Shown piece after piece: positions 12,001 to 20,900 of a DNA stretch of 64,000 nt; position 1 is the stretch's first letter; each line of letters starts with the position of its first letter. A model generated the notes under the pieces. It searched no databases. It worked only from the letters and a program-made list of their open reading frames with translations, and was not told where the DNA came from. The stretch is from assembly GCA_029964075.1 (NCBI GenBank), contig CM057140.1, positions 10,372,643 to 10,436,642 on the forward strand, given 5' to 3'. The position numbers and the translations under genes were made by a program. This DNA comes from Patiria pectinifera (taxonomy: Eukaryota > Echinodermata > Asteroidea > Valvatida > Asterinidae).

Positions 12001-14872
12001 TTTTTAACGTCGTGGTTACTAAAATACCGCAAATATCACTTTTTCGGCGTTTTGCAATGATAATCACTACGGAAATGTGTCCCTTTTAGAGCATCATAAT
12101 ATGTGTACGTGACCAAAATGCGCGTCAACTGTTGATACAACGCGCGCGTATTTACGCGTAGAACGTTCGTATTATACGCGGCCATCTTCGTGAGACCGGG
12201 GCGAATTGGTCAATACGCAAAGTCTACTGTGTGAATGTTGTATGCATATCCGCTATCCAGTCTTTATATAGAGATCAGTGCTTGTAGGTACCCATTTGCT
12301 CTTGGTTCGAGAGAATTGCAATATTTTTTTCTTTCTTGTTCCACTACCAACAGACAGCAGTACCAGTGACAAGGAGAAAGTAGACACCTCCCCAAGACGA
12401 CGATGGAACCATCCAGATCGCATCTCAGACGAGGAGAGAATACTGAGGAGCGAGGCTTACGACTACGCCGAGCGGTTCTGCGGCCACTGCAACACCACCA
12501 CGGATATCAAAGAAGCTAACTTCTTTGGAAGGTAGGTGGACCATTAACTCTAGCCCACCTAGATCCTTCAGAGCCACAAGGAGGTTTTGGAGGGATTTGT
12601 AGGATTGAGGATGGTTGAGGCCAGCCACTATTACTTCAAATAATGGTAGTGTAAGAATTTGGTTTAATACTCACTGGGTTACCGCCAATAATGGAACAAC
12701 CCAATTATGGCCCAAGTGGTTTTCATGCCTTATATTTTGAGATCCCAGTTCTTTTAGTGTTATGTCTTAATTTCTTAAATGTTAGATATGAGTCTGAAGT
12801 TATGAACAAGTAGAGTGGTCTTTGAGTCCATCATAAGTCAAATTTCAAGTCCATCACAAGTGAGGTCAACGCACAAGAAGCAGGTTATGAACAATGACAA
12901 AGGAATGCCTTTGCCACACATTGTAGTTCATATGAAGAGCTTATCTCTTGACCCGATTGACTTATGAGGACTCGTGAGGGCTGATAAGGACTTGTGATGG
13001 ACTTGTGATGGACTTGTGAGGACTTGTGAGGAATTGTGATGGACTTGTGATGGACTTGTGATGGACTTGTGATGGACTTGTGAGGACTTGTGAGGACTTG
13101 TGAGGACATGTGATGGACTTGTGATGGACTTGTGAGGACTTGTATGGACTTGTGAGGACTTGTGAGGACTTGTGAGGACTTGTGAGGACTTGTGATGGAC
13201 TTGTTATGGACTTGTGAGGACTTGTGATGGACTTGTGATGGACTTGTGATGGACTTGTTATGGACTTGTGATGGACTTGTTGTGAGGACTTGTGGTGGAC
13301 TTGTTATGGACTTGTTATGGACTTGTGAGGACTTGTGATGGACCTGTGAGGACCTGTGGAGACTTGTGAGGAATTCTGAGGACATGACTACAATGCATTT
13401 TCCCATCCCAATGTTTCTTTGAGTTCTTACAATGCACTTTTGTTACCATTCCACACAGCAATGGTCAGTTTATCATCGCCGGGTCGGACGACGGCTCGTT
13501 CTTCGTCTGGGATCGCAAGACCACCAACATCGTCCGGGTGCTACGCGGCGATGACTCCATCGTCAACTGCTTACAGCCTCACCCTAGCTTCTGTCTGCTA
13601 GCTACCAGCGGCATCGACCAAGTCGTTAGGTTATGGGGACCTAAAGCACAGGTACGGAAGTACTTAAATGGAGATCGCTCCAAGATTGGCTATCATTCCT
13701 GCCCACCTAACACCAGGGGCTATGACGCATGAGTTTCCCCAATCCCACATAGCGTATTTCGGCCGTGCATGCATTTGTTAAATGCGCATGCCGCACTCTT
13801 TGTGGGAAATTTGGTTGCACATGCGTGCCTGTGATTGTTAAAAAACATCAGTTGTGACTAGAACCCTCCCCCCTCCTCCCTGACCAGCTTGAAATAAAAT
13901 GGAATAATTTTCTCCTATTTGCCAACGACAAACAAATGGAGTTTTGTTGCTTCTGTACTTCTCAGAGCAAAACTTTGCTTGAACTTGACTGTAATTGTAC
14001 ACTGTATATCCATTTCCCAATTTCAAATTGCAGCTGAGCACTAAATGTTGCCCAGCGAATTTATGGGCTAAGGAAAATTTAGTGGTTTTTGGGGGCATTA
14101 GGTGGGTAAAAGAAATAATGTCAATATTATAAAAAATTAACACCTCCCGACGCGGAATTCTATCAACAGTGATTAATGGTAGTGTCCCCCCCTTATTTTC
14201 TTAAAGTACAGTGGAACGTTGCTATACCGAACACCACTATACCGAACATTTGGCTATACCGAACATCATGCCTGGCTCCCAATTTTTCTGTACAAAACGT
14301 ACCGAACATTGTTGTTGAATATTGCCAGCAGAATAGACAAGTGGCTATTATTTCCCCAAGGAACAGAGGGGAAAAGCCACCCATTGCTGCAGGTAGTAAG
14401 CTAAAAAAATGTGCAGTGGCATAATTCAGCAGTCAGCATATGTCGTCTTCCAATAACTACCAAGGCGTGCAGGGTGACGTTTTGAAGGGCGCTATTTATT
14501 GAAAAATGAGTACCGGAGCACCAGCAGCTTAAAAATCGCTATACCGAACGATCGCTGTTACGAACAATTTCTGTGGATCCTGCGATGTTCCCTATAGCGG
14601 CGTTCCGCTGTCGACAAATTAACCGATAAAACAGCATGATCCATAACCATTTTGTTTTGTGTGTTGCATCGTTTTCCTCCTTCCTGTAGGATGGGAAAGC
14701 TGAAGAACGTTGTATCCGGGAACCAGACACGGCAGCCACGGCCAACCAGCGTCGCATGAACGCCGATCCGCTAGAGGTCATGCTCATGAACATGGGCTAC
14801 CGCATCACGGGGATGTCAGACGGCTCTGACGACGAAAACGAAGGTGGACCAGTCCAGTGCAACACCAGCTGA
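51..14872 (+). CDS. WDTC1: WDTC1 (DCAF9/adipose), WD40 and TPR protein, complete, 14 coding exons
   Basis: Exons: 51-107, 2335-2418, 2933-2979, 3776-3887, 4606-4793, 5590-5726, 6606-6776, 7198-7407, 8691-8829, 9930-10100, 10987-11222, 12354-12531, 13459-13651, 14690-14872. All introns are GT-AG and phases agree, giving 701 residues (human about 677). The start has A at -3 and G at +4, with an in-frame TGA two codons upstream. Exon 1 ends in RQIQ, matching the vertebrate RQIK segment. WD40 blades: ~48-83 (GHNGCVNCLEWN, IVWDP), ~90-122, ~133-168 (ends FDLR), ~193-223 (ends YDAR), ~283-310. TPRs span ~387-505 (NRAAAFMRRKW, AHFRLARCLLEL). A conserved FCGHCNTTTDIKEANFFG block sits near ~560-577, then C-terminal blades (SDDGSFFVWD, LATSGIDQVVRLW) and a tail with NADPLEVMLMNMGYRITG. 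Family knowledge: substrate receptor of CUL4-DDB1 ligases, linked to fat storage in flies and mammals; the FDLR/YDAR blade ends fit DDB1-binding WDXR-like motifs. Substrate is not visible here. Confidence 0.97.
451..1150. repeat. Repeat made of many inverted copies of a TATCCTGAATCC motif
   Basis: Lies in WDTC1 intron 1. A motif of about 20 bases beginning TATCCTGAATCCGCC recurs in direct orientation (about 478, 529, 569, 1080) and in inverted orientation (about 606, 707, 1118). A related inverted copy of the whole block is at 36590-36975; its outer ends match those of this block, so the two are copies of one interspersed element. Family unknown. Confidence 0.6.
1488..2205. mobile_element. 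Foldback element with minisatellite arms and GC-rich core, hAT-like target duplication
   Basis: Both ends start GTCAGACAAGTCGACCGTTG in inverted orientation and the match continues for at least 34 bases. Each arm is built from repeats of a ~17-base unit (ACAAGTCGACCGTTGAG and variants). The repeat ATGTAAAG occurs at 1476-1483 and 2210-2217, each exactly four bases outside the matching termini, which looks like an 8-bp target duplication. The core (about 1740-1990) is far richer in G+C than its surroundings. Open frames through the core are a product of its composition and resemble no protein I know. Subterminal repeats and 8-bp duplications are typical of hAT elements. Confidence 0.75.
2419..3775. 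other. WDTC1 introns 2-3, no recognisable element
   Basis: Apart from exon 3 (2933-2979) this stretch is AT-rich intron sequence. Between 3300 and 3560 several short TAACGTCC/TAACGACC-like words recur, but no terminal inverted repeats or coding potential could be defined. Confidence 0.4.
3912..4439. mobile_element. Foldback MITE, Tc1/mariner-like ends (copy 1)
   Basis: Inside WDTC1 intron 4. The left arm begins CAGGGTGAGTAAAA and the right arm ends with its near complement. The two arms of about 250 bases are inverted copies of each other over almost their whole length, for example ATCTAGGATATGAAAGC-like sequence in the left arm and its complement in the right. Relatives occur at 33219-33709 (full length, TA on both sides), 32366-32660 and 42862-43157 (left half only). 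TA flanks and CAGGG-type ends suggest Tc1/mariner mobilisation. Confidence 0.75.
4826..5020 (+). mobile_element. Composite tRNA-like SINE (copy 1)
   Basis: WDTC1 intron 5. A body with TGATCCCTGGCTACATGGCA and TATGGCTTCTGACTAGCG is followed, after about 40 bases, by a tRNA-like region at 4931-5003. The latter has A-box (TAGCTCAGTTGGTAGAGCA) and B-box (GGTTCAAATCC) sequences and a T-rich run after it. The acceptor stem has decayed. The same arrangement recurs at 23760-24015, which argues for a dispersed SINE rather than a tRNA gene. Confidence 0.65.
5135..5480 (+). mobile_element. TTAA-bounded MITE with ACAGTCACAG motifs (copy A)
   Basis: Starts TTAACCCCCCTGCTAT and ends GGAGGGTTAA. The interior is rich in CAGTCAC/GTGACTG words in both orientations. 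Copies occur at 62784-63134 (same strand), 56252-56599 and about 19235-19523 (opposite strand). The TTAA ends and CCCT-type termini suggest a piggyBac-like origin; this is inferred from termini only. Confidence 0.7.
5826..6605 (+). repeat. 58-bp tandem repeat that copies the 3' splice site of WDTC1 exon 7
   Basis: The real acceptor AG ends at 6605, followed by TTGGTGCTAGTGACCCC of exon 7. The same pyrimidine tract, CAG, and TTGGTGCTAGTGATCCC recur upstream with AGs ending at 6547, 6489, 6431 (slightly changed) and 6373, an exact 58-base spacing. More diverged units continue back to about 5826. Each unit also holds a CTGCTATTTCATGTC segment. Reading from any of the last four decoys gives a stop (TAG or TAA) at the start of the next unit. 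Confidence 0.9.
6975..7105 (-). mobile_element. tRNA-derived SINE fragment
   Basis: On the minus strand it reads as a tRNA-like head (GCGGTCTAGTGGTAGGGCA, then GGTTCGAGCCC as B box), followed by a TGCCCTTGAGTAAGGCACTT segment of a kind common in animal SINEs. It lies in WDTC1 intron 7. Confidence 0.6.
7952..8399. mobile_element. TTAA-bounded MITE, 20-bp perfect TIRs
   Basis: The ends TTAACCCTCCGACGCAGAAA (7952 onward) and its exact complement (to 8399) are perfect inverted repeats in WDTC1 intron 8. Further inside, GGGGTCCCC-like blocks also pair. The terminal TTAACCCTCC is shared with the family at 5135-5480, but the interior is unrelated. No coding potential is evident. Confidence 0.75.
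10140..10345 (+). mobile_element. SINE-like repeat with B box
   Basis: Contains an A-box-like GGCACTGTGGTCC region and a B box GGTTCAAATCCC, followed by a CT-rich body (CTGATTCCGCGGCTTCTCC). Located in WDTC1 intron 10. Assigned as a tRNA-derived SINE from the Pol III promoter motif only. Confidence 0.4.
10785..10938. mobile_element. Short MITE related to the 60482-60658 element
   Basis: Ends with AGTATGAACCGGCC-like sequence and holds GCGAATTTG/CAAATTTGCG words in both orientations, as does the better preserved element at 60482-60658. The left end has diverged. It stops about 50 bases before WDTC1 exon 11. Confidence 0.5.
11802..12280. mobile_element. Intact hAT-type MITE with 29-bp perfect TIRs and 8-bp target duplication
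   Basis: Inside WDTC1 intron 11. The terminal CACTGATCTCTATATAAAGA... (11802-11830) and its exact complement (12252-12280) form perfect 29-base inverted repeats. They are flanked by CTTGTAGG at 11794-11801 and 12281-12288, a perfect 8-bp duplication. No transposase is encoded in the 479 bp. The perfect ends and duplication suggest a recent insertion. Confidence 0.9.
12958..13386. repeat. GACTTGTGAG/GACTTGTGATG minisatellite
   Basis: About 425 bases of interleaved 10-base (GACTTGTGAG) and 11-base (GACTTGTGATG) units fill most of WDTC1 intron 12 and end about 70 bases before exon 13. The 174-codon open frame on the minus strand is a by-product of the repeat. Confidence 0.9.
14209..14610. mobile_element. 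pogo/Tigger-like MITE
   Basis: The left end CAGTGGAACGTTGCTATACC and the right end (complement CAGCGGAACGCCGCTATAGG) are imperfect inverted repeats, and CTATACCGAAC words recur next to the ends. CAGTnGAACCTCG-type ends followed by TATAnCGAAC are typical of pogo/Tigger elements. It lies in the last WDTC1 intron and ends about 80 bases before exon 14. Confidence 0.65.
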
Positions 14873-16794
14873 GATAAAAAAAAAATGAGATAAAACTTCC
14901 TGGATTTAGAGCTTTGTTTTGTTTTTTTATCTCAGAAACTCTTGTATGATACTCAAAAATAAAGAGACTGGTGCCGGAAGGGTCAACACATTCCTTAGAG
15001 GCACGGTGACGTTTGGACCCCGCCTGCTGTTCCTGGCAGCCATCTTGGTATGGTACCCTGAAGCCCATATTGTGTGGAAACATTGTTTCCTTAACAATAA
15101 TGGGTACCAGCCTAACTGAACTCGGTGTCGTGGGACCAAAACCACAGAGCTGTTAAGCGGAGGAAAACATGCTTAGCGATTAATCTCCTTAGCTAAAATG
15201 CAAAAAGCTGAGAACAGCTTGATTTTTCTAATCAAGTAATCCATTTTTTTCTATTGAAAGCAAGAGTGTGTGCTAAAACAGCTGCGTAAAAAGGATGGAC
15301 TCCGTGCGCTAGTGTAGTTAAATCGTTGCCATATTAGTCTGGATCCAAGGATACAAGGCATTATCACATCCCTGCAATGTACAGCTAATTTTGTTACCAG
15401 ACTATTATTTTGCTGAATGCCTTGCTGGTGATTTTGAGTCCAAAAAACCCCACAAAAACATCTGCCGCGCTGTAATTATTCAATACAATGCGTGTGGTGT
15501 TTTGGGGCATTTCTTGGGAATACTTTTCCCTTCAAGTCTGGCCTAAGCAAGACAAAAGTTGAGGTATTTGAAGTTGAATTAAATCATTTTCAAAAGGAAG
15601 TGTCATTTTCCAGTTCCAAAAAAAACAACACCCTGAATCACCGTGGTTTTCAAAACAGTTGCACAATTAAAAAGCACACTTAAAAACTTGCTATCACAAT
15701 TTGACTTTTTTCCAAATGAGGAGTTTGTGTTAAAAAAAAAATTGCCAGTTTATTTATGATATATCAAATGTCTTACGTTCCTTCTCGTTGAAAGGGTCTG
15801 TGTTTGAAGTCAATGAATTGGTTGATGGCAAGTTTGTAAGAAAAAAAATAAACAGAATTGCCATTTTTGCAAGCAAAAAGTGACAATTCCTAATGACAAA
15901 CGAAACCCTTAAACGGGCAAACCATGCATGGTTCTAGAACAAGATTTTCTTTCTGGTTGACTGAAGTTATCTTTTTGGGGACAGGATTTAAGGAAAAAAC
16001 TTCGAACTTACATTGTTAACAGATTTCAGTAGTTGGTGAAAATTGTTTGAGGAAAAAAAGGTGGTTTTTTTACATCTTGGAACGCTGGTTGGTACCCCCT
16101 CGCCCCCAGTCCCCCAGAAACAGTTTCCCCATCGAGCCATCCCCAAGTTTTCAAATTTGGAAATTTGAATTGTTCCGAGGAATGTAGTAATCTTTTGAAA
16201 AAGTGCTTTATTTAAAAAGTTATATTTAAGTACATTTAATGCTGCAAATTCCACAAGTGTATTTTAGACTTAACATTTTTTGCAGATCCACAGTATGTGG
16301 GTTTCGTGGAGAATTTTGTGTCCCAAAATGTCCCACAATGCATGGCAGGTTTTGAAGCAACTGGGGTTTTTGAAACCCCGGTTTTGCCCCAGCTTTGTCC
16401 CCAGCATCAACTTCAGAAGATATGAGGCCCCTAGCGTGGGGCACTCCAGCTCAATAATAACTATTCCATTCTCTGCTTTAGGAATGAATATCAAAATGAC
16501 TCTGAAGCTGGAGACGGAGCCTGGATTTCATTAATTGCCCCTTTACTCTTTGAAAAATGATTTATGATAATAGTAAAAAAATTGCTAATGAAGTGAGAAT
16601 CAGTTTTCATCTGCTTTCAATTGTATCCTTAAATTAAAATTTGGTTGTAGCCTGCAGGGGGTTTACTATGCACTGTATAATTTGCTTTTTAAATGCTTTG
16701 CATATTCTACAAGTGTCTTTTGTTTTGGCGCTGTGTCCCATACGTGGGAATTCGGTTAAGTAAAATGAGAAATTTCACAGTGTATTACAACCAA

Positions 16795-17104
16795 GGCCAA
16801 GTTCGGGCAAGGACAATTAGTCGACTAGTGGTTGATTTGTGACGTACCTTACGCCTGCGCACTAATAGCAACGTGCGAACGTCTCTAGTCAAACGCTGGT
16901 CAAAATGTCATCGCAAAACTTCTGGATCCTGGCTCTCTGCTAGCGTTATGGATGCGCGCGGCTATTGGTTACCAGCGAAGCAACCAACCCCAGTAGGCTG
17001 GTTCCAAATAGTCGACTAGCGTAGTCAACCATCGTCGACCAGACAGAGTTCAGGCAAACGTTAGTTAACCATTGGTCAACTATAGTCCTTGCGCGAACTT
17101 GGCC
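16795..17104. mobile_element. PIF/Harbinger-like MITE in the WDTC1 3' UTR
   Basis: GGCCAAGTTCGGGCAAGGAC at the left and its complement at the right (one mismatch) form 20-bp TIRs. CAA lies on both sides (16792-16794 and 17105-17107), consistent with a 3-bp target duplication. Internal GTCGACTAG and GTTGACTA words also pair. If the UTR reaches 17602, the element is transcribed. Confidence 0.65.
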
Positions 17105-17601
17105 CAAGTAACACATGTCAGATGCATACAGAGTTTTAAAAAAATGAATTACAAGTTATAGCAGATAATAGGTTTTGTGAAATTCGTTCTGGGTTTCATT
17201 TAATTACAAAGATGATTAAGTTTGGGAAGCATATTTTTTTTTTGGAGAAAGGTCAGTTTAAACTTGGCAAACTTGGAGTTTTTACGTGCGTCATAATGTA
17301 GCTAATATCATTTTAAACAAATTCCATCCAATCCATTTTTTGGGGGACTGTTAGCTTAACTTGTACAAATCTCCACCCCTCTTCTTCTGGTTTTTATTTC
17401 ATTTTTTATAGGTACTTTAATGTATTTATCTTTTGTTTCTTTTTTAAATGCCAAATTTCTCTTAATTTGAAATAACATAATTGATTCAGTACATTTTGCA
17501 AATTATGAAATAAGTGGGAGAGATCTGATGATTGTATTGTGGTAGAGTTGACTATTTTGTGCAAAATAGCAAGTGTTGTTGAAAAGGGATGGATCTTTTT
17601 G

Positions 17602-17611
17602 AATAAATAAA
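17602..17611 (+). terminator. Overlapping AATAAA polyadenylation signals
   Basis: Two AATAAA hexamers overlap by two bases (17602-17607 and 17606-17611). A TG-rich stretch follows about 25 bases downstream. They lie about 335 bases upstream of the PAAF1 start codon, so WDTC1 transcription probably ends here. Confidence 0.5.
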
Positions 17612-17630
17612 CATGATTATATGCGTCAAA

Positions 17631-17945
17631 CTGGAATGTGTTGTCATTGCAGAATCGTCGAAAAAGTAATCTTATTTGTGACTAGATTTGAAAAATCACT
17701 TCAATGATAGCAACAAATGTAAGCAAGAAGGAATCAAAATAGCCTTCCCCCCCAAAAAAAACAACCTAAGAAATCTTGTGAGATGTTAAAAAAAACACCG
17801 CAAAATATATATCCGAACGACTATTAAAAACTGCAGTTTTTTATTGAACTGGATTTTCAAGCTTTTTGGATGGGAGACAACTTTATGTTTAGCCACTGTT
17901 ATGTTGACATAGCGCCCTCATTCGCCAGACCTTGTACATGTAAAC
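17631..17945 (+). promoter_or_regulatory. WDTC1-PAAF1 intergenic spacer, presumed PAAF1 promoter and 5' UTR
   Basis: Roughly 315 bases separate the favoured WDTC1 poly(A) region from the PAAF1 start codon. The stretch is AT-rich with an ATATATAT run near 17805 and no clear TATA-box context or initiator that I can defend. Because the gap is short, PAAF1's core promoter probably overlaps the WDTC1 3' end. This is an inference from spacing. Confidence 0.35.
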
Positions 17946-20900
17946 ATGGCAGCGCGCTTGATTTTGCAAAGTGACTGGAACGAATCGCTTTGGTAAGCCG
18001 AATTTCTCGAAACTGCTTCCAACATAGTGAATTTTATTATTGCATGTTCAATAAGAACTATATTTATACTGGTGGTAATATACATTCTGTCTCGGTTTGC
18101 TCTTTTCCAGGCGAAACGAAGGCCAGGCGTGGGTGCTTTGCAAGACACTCGGTAAATTTGACAAGTCATTGCATCTTTTTCGTGAAAAAAAAATGTCCCT
18201 TTAAATTCTGCATGTCATTTAAAAACAAAATGCACGGTGCAATTACTGTTAGTGTTGGATAAGATTTGCACTAATAATGTACTCATTTGTTTCACTGAAA
18301 ATTTCACCTTTTCATTTTAATCGCAGTGAATTGCTAATGAGTTTTAAATTGTTTTTGTTTTGTTTTTGTTGTTTATAATTTCAACAAAAGAAGTGTAGGC
18401 CTATTTGACTGTGTCTGTGAACTGGTCCCCGATTGTTTTTGCTATTACACTGGTGCCAAAAACTGTCTGGTACCAAATAGTGTCCGCTTATTAGCATAAT
18501 GCGATGTGATTGGTCACGCATCTATGACGTCGCATTGTTTACAAATATAGGGTCCACGCTTAGCGTGCATCCTACTGCGTGCCTTGCTGTGGAGCTGTCA
18601 AGGCATCGTACAGCATTCTTTTCACCTGAATTTGCTTTTTACAATCTGTTTTAAAGTTTTCCTTATTATCTGTGATCACTAAGGATGCCCTAGTAGTTCA
18701 AACGTATATTTGTGCAAAATCTTTGCATTGTTTTTGTGTCAGTTCACCTGTTTGAGAACACCTATTTGAATATTTTTATAACATTTCTAACAGGGGAAGG
18801 CAGTACCAGCATTCAAGGAGAGTTGAAGTCACAGGGATTGGACAACAAAGGAATCCCTCAAGTTGTTGCGTCGGAGGGATTCAGAGTTTTGGACATCACA
18901 AGGGTGAGGATGCAGTTACTGCATGAGTAGTACTTCTTGTAATAACTTTCATTTTTGCCGAACTGTCCAGAAATCATCAGTCCATCCCAGGTTACTCCCC
19001 AGCTAATGCTGGTACCCGTTTATACTCCTAGGTGGAGAGAGGCAAGCGGGAGTGAAGTGGCTTGCCCAAGGACACATGTGGCTAGCAGCAGAATTTGAAG
19101 CCGCGACCCCCTTATCACAAGTCAGAGGGCCCTTACCACATAGCCACACTCCCCACAAACAGTTTCAGAAGAACAAATACTATGTTATGTCAGTGCATTT
19201 GCTTTTTTTACAACAATTTGAACAAGGCCAGCCCAGCAGTCAAAATAAATCAAGTGACTGTTTTTTGAACAGTTGAGTGCTCCCAGCCTTCATAAAGCAA
19301 AATTGACTGGCTGTGATTGTTATGAAACCTGATTAAAGCTATGCTTTGACTATAGGAGATTGATAAGCCAGCTGTGCCTACCAGTCACCTGCTTTTGTCT
19401 GTTGATGGAATTTGACTAGTCACAGTGCCTATTGAAATATGATCTGACTGTTGGTGACTAGCCTGTGTAAAAGGCATGGCAGGGGAACAGGATTGAATTT
19501 TTGACTGTCTGTAACTGATCAAACAAAAGGAAGATTATACATGATGGATAAGATTTGTCTCAAAATTGAGGATTGTGGCTTGAAAACAAGTTTGTTTGTT
19601 TCGTTTCAGAGGACAATAACTATTTCCTATCCAGAGAAAGATTTGAAGGCCAAATTCCAAGCTGGCAGTGGGGCATTCAGGAATGTCCACACAAGGGGAG
19701 TAAGTATGCACAAAACAATGATCATTTCTCCTTAACTTTAGACATCCAATAAAAATTTCCATCACCCCATTTGGTTCATTGTTTTTCGCTTCATTTGCAG
19801 ATTATTAGTCTGGACATTTCTTCCGGTGGTGCCCTGGGCGTGTCCTCAGATTCCAACGATTTGTTAAGAATATGGCAGACGTCGGACGGAACAGTGCGAG
19901 TGAGTAATAGACACATGATGCATTCTGTCTCAACCAGACTTTTTTTCAGTTTCCTTTGTTTTAATCTACTAAAAAATGGATTCAAATGTCTGCTCATGTA
20001 TTCACATTTTTTTTAAATTGTGGTTCGCTCCATTTCATAAAAATAACATAGGGTGAAGTACACGTTATTGACTAGTAACTGTGAAAATTTCACGTAATTT
20101 ACATACTCTGTTCCCAATTTATGAATATTTTAATAAAAAAGATCACAAAATTCAGCTGTCCGCCACTGATCATTCTACCGTTCTACGAACTGATGAATAC
20201 CCATTAAATACAATGAATGAAAAATTGACGTTTTTCCCAGCAAGAATGAGCGAAAACACGCAAAGGAAAACAGACACGAATCATCATCAATATTTTAGAA
20301 AAAAAGAAAGAAAAAAAACCCAGTTGACTTGATTGCTTCTCATATTCAAAACACAAAATCTGACAGTAAAATGAACGTTTGAGTCTTGACTCAAATTATT
20401 AAAATGTCATTTTCATTTGAATGCCTTAAGCTTTCAATGGCATCTAATGGACAGCCATAAAAGTAGGTGCTTCATTGGTGTATTATTTTTAAAAAAATCA
20501 TGGATTCAGGTCACTTTCTTTTTGACGCACCCTGTATTGTATGCAATGTTTCTGCTTGCAGAGAGAGCTGAAGGGTCATTTCAGCGAGGTCAGTACCTGC
20601 AGATTCTTCCCGTCCGGCATAGTGGTACTGACCGGCGGTCTGGACAGACAGGTCAAGGTGTGGTCAGTAGAGGACGGCAGCTGCCCGGTCACTCTGAAGG
20701 GTCACACAGGAGGTGAGATGACCGTTGCTTGATTGTGTGGTGAGACATCTGAAGTAGTAAGCAGGTGTCCCAGGTTCGAGTCCTTCCCAAGTCACTCTGC
20801 AAACTTTTTTTTCGTGATGTCTCAGAAATCACCGATCAAAGAGTGCTTTGTCCCTAACCCTGCAAGACACAACACAGTGCATCGGATAAAAAAAAACCTT

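Larger units (their letters stand above)
14873..17630 (+). other. Probable WDTC1 3' untranslated region
   Basis: Non-coding sequence between the WDTC1 stop codon and the start of PAAF1. Two overlapping AATAAA signals lie at 17602-17611 and a GT-rich stretch follows at about 17635, which makes this the favoured cleavage region and gives a UTR of about 2.75 kb. An earlier AATAAA at 14958-14963 and another near 15847 could give shorter forms. The UTR contains a MITE (16795-17104). Extent is inferred from signals only. Confidence 0.5.

Noticed and set aside
12885-13406. 173-codon minus-strand ORF rich in HKSSQV
   Set aside because: Translation of the GACTTGTGAG minisatellite in a WDTC1 intron.
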